Positions 6,011 to 7,364 of a DNA stretch of 7,364 nucleotides are shown here, one piece after another. Numbering within the stretch: position 1 is the first letter of the stretch; each line of letters opens with the position of its first letter. The stretch covers positions 1-7,364 of the forward strand of contig CALJDH010000134.1 of the NCBI GenBank assembly GCA_938023895.1. The letters run 5' to 3'. This DNA is from an uncultured Aliiroseovarius sp. (GTDB lineage Bacteria > Pseudomonadota > Alphaproteobacteria > Rhodobacterales > Rhodobacteraceae). Both the position numbers and the translations under genes were made by a program. Below the pieces are notes generated by a model. The model made no database searches. It saw only the letters and a list, made by a program, of their open reading frames with translations, and was not told the DNA's origin.

Positions 6011-7364
6011 TTATAGCGAGGCCGCCAGTCGCGATCCTTGGTCGATGGCCCGCTTGGCGTCAAGCTCGGCGGCGACATCTGCGCCACCAATGATGTGCGC
6101 GGTAATGCCTTTCTCGGCCAGCTGATCGAAAACCGTGCGTTCGGGCACTTGGCCCGCGCAAAGGATGATGTTGTCGGCCTCGATCACGCGCGGGTTTTCC
6201 CGCGCTTCGCCCGAGCTGACCATCAGCCCCTCGTCCGAGATGCGTTCGTAGTTCACGCCGCCCTGCATTTCGACGCCCTTCATTTTCAGCGTCGCGCGGT
6301 GGATCCATCCGGTGGTCTTGCCCAGCCCTTTGCCCAGCGCTTGTGCCTTACGCTGCAGCAGCACGACCTGACGCGCGGGGGCTTCCGGTTTCGGGCCTTC
6401 CGGGGCCAAGCCACCCCGCGCCGCGCCCGGATCGGTGACGCCCCATTCAGACAGCCATTCCTCTAGGTTCTCGGTCGGGCTTTCGCCCGCCTGTGTCAGA
6501 TACTCCGCGACATCAAAGCCGATGCCTCCGGCACCGATAATGGCCACGTTTTTGCCCACAGGCGCGCCGTGGCGCAACACGTCGATATAGGACAGCACGT
6601 TCGCACCGTCCTGCCCGTCGATCTGCGGATCACGGGGGGAAACGCCCGTGGCGATCACCACCTCGTCAAACCCAACCAGATCGTCGGCGGACACCTCGCG
6701 CCCCAATTGCAGATCAATGTCCGAGGCGCGGACCATGCGGTCATACCAGTCAACCAGCCCAATGAACTCTTCCTTGCCGGGGATCTTCTTGGCCATGTTC
6801 AGCTGCCCGCCCACCTGATCGGCGCGGTCAAACAGCGTCACTTTGTGGCCGCGTTCATCCGCGACCAAGGCCGTCGCCAACCCCGCAGGCCCAGCGCCCA
6901 CGATGGCAATGGATTTCGGCGTGTCGGTCAGGTCATAGCTCAGCTCGGTCTCATAACATGCGCGCGGGTTCACCAGACAGGTCGAGATCTTGCCGCCAAA
7001 GGTGTGGTCCAGACAGGCTTGGTTACAGGCAATACAGGGCGCGATCTCGTCCGCGCGATCCTCGGCGGCTTTGACCACGAAGTCCGGGTCCGCAAGGAAT
7101 GGGCGCGCCATCGACACCATGTCGGCCGCGCCGCCGGCCAGAACCTCTTCCCCCACATCGGGCGTGTTGATCCGGTTCGAGGTGATGACCGGGATCGACA
7201 CCTGCCCCATCAGCTTCTTCGTGACCCATGTGAACGCCGCCCGCGGGACCGAAGTGGCAATCGTCGGAATGCGTGCCTCGTGCCAGCCAATGCCGGTGTT
7301 GATGATCGTGGCGCCAGCGGCTTCGATTTCCTTGGCCAGCTGGATCACCTCGTTAAAGGTGGAC
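6011..7364 (-). CDS. fadH: NADPH-dependent 2,4-dienoyl-CoA reductase (FadH type), C-terminal 450 residues; 5' end outside the window
   Basis: The frame is open through the window edge (STFNE precedes the first GTG at 7348), so the gene is truncated by the window and not by mutation. The visible part begins in the old-yellow-enzyme-like TIM barrel: GIGWHEARIPT contains the histidine matching the E. coli FadH active-site H252. The [4Fe-4S] ligands follow as C-x2-C-x3-C-x11-C, starting at PCIACNQACLDH. Counting from the GTG, these are C105, C108, C112 and C124; shifting by 229 to align the histidine places them at 334, 337, 341 and 353, the E. coli spacing as I recall it. VGAGPAG (150-156) is the FAD dinucleotide motif and IGAGGIG (271-277) the NADPH motif. 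Implied full length is about 674 residues, as in E. coli. The enzyme reduces 2,4-dienoyl-CoA intermediates during beta-oxidation of unsaturated fatty acids. The catalytic tyrosine lies outside the window. Confidence 0.93.
   Translation of the reverse strand, partial: STFNEVIQLAKEIEAAGATIINTGIGWHEARIPTIATSVPRAAFTWVTKKLMGQVSIPVITSNRINTPDVGEEVLAGGAADMVSMARPFLADPDFVVKAAEDRADEIAPCIACNQACLDHTFGGKISTCLVNPRACYETELSYDLTDTPKSIAIVGAGPAGLATALVADERGHKVTLFDRADQVGGQLNMAKKIPGKEEFIGLVDWYDRMVRASDIDLQLGREVSADDLVGFDEVVIATGVSPRDPQIDGQDGANVLSYIDVLRHGAPVGKNVAIIGAGGIGFDVAEYLTQAGESPTENLEEWLSEWGVTDPGAARGGLAPEGPKPEAPARQVVLLQRKAQALGKGLGKTTGWIHRATLKMKGVEMQGGVNYERISDEGLMVSSGEARENPRVIEADNIILCAGQVPERTVFDQLAEKGITAHIIGGADVAAELDAKRAIDQGSRLAASL

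Noticed and set aside
5986..6090. N-terminal extension of the AEC transporter by 35 residues.
   Set aside because: The extension is hydrophilic, overlaps the 3' end of the fadH-type gene, and the internal ATG at 5985 has a well-placed GAGGG.
1..7364. CRISPR arrays, tRNA/rRNA genes, insertion sequences, toxin-antitoxin or defence genes.
   Set aside because: No spaced repeats, RNA gene signatures, transposase-like frames or terminal inverted repeats were seen on either strand.

Overview
This is a GC-rich chromosomal stretch, dense in genes, from what looks like an alphaproteobacterium, most likely a Rhodobacterales/Roseobacter-type organism. That assignment rests on protein character, tight operons and the map-sfsA/CinA-N neighbourhood. 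It is inference, since no rRNA or other phylogenetic marker is present. I see no mobile element, tRNA, rRNA, CRISPR array or phage gene, and base composition is uniform apart from one AT-rich promoter region at 4829-5064.

Layout. (1) Bases 1-856, minus strand: sfsA followed 35 bp downstream by the start of a methionine aminopeptidase gene (map), which leaves the window at base 1. (2) Bases 857-894: a 38-bp divergent intergenic region. (3) Bases 895-3859, plus strand: a compact four-gene cluster encoding a CinA-N/molybdopterin-binding-type protein, a two-lobed GNAT acetyltransferase, an AhpD-like peroxidase-related protein with a CxxC motif, and a secreted OmpA-family peptidoglycan-binding protein. 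Two of the three junctions are ATGA overlaps and the third has a 12-bp gap, so co-transcription is very likely. (4) Bases 3859-3910: a strong hairpin between convergent genes, with its best U-tract facing the minus strand. (5) Bases 3923-4828, minus strand: a LysR-family regulator, preceded by 236 bp of AT-rich DNA with a promoter-like element bracketed by a perfect inverted repeat. (6) Bases 5065-5985, minus strand: an AEC-family membrane transporter. (7) Bases 6011-7364, minus strand: the C-terminal two thirds of an NADPH-dependent 2,4-dienoyl-CoA reductase (fadH type), cut by the window edge and 25 bp upstream of the transporter gene.

How the genes may work together. fadH and the transporter form a probable operon, with the LysR gene downstream as a separately promoted unit that may or may not control it. 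The plus-strand cluster mixes housekeeping, acetylation, redox and envelope functions. Its tight coupling implies shared expression, but the sequence does not reveal a shared pathway. I found no convincing new biological system. The items most worth a second look are the inverted repeat over the LysR promoter, the OmpA-family protein's uncharacterised Cys-containing N-terminal domain and its lack of a ribosome binding site, and the missing normal Shine-Dalgarno before sfsA.
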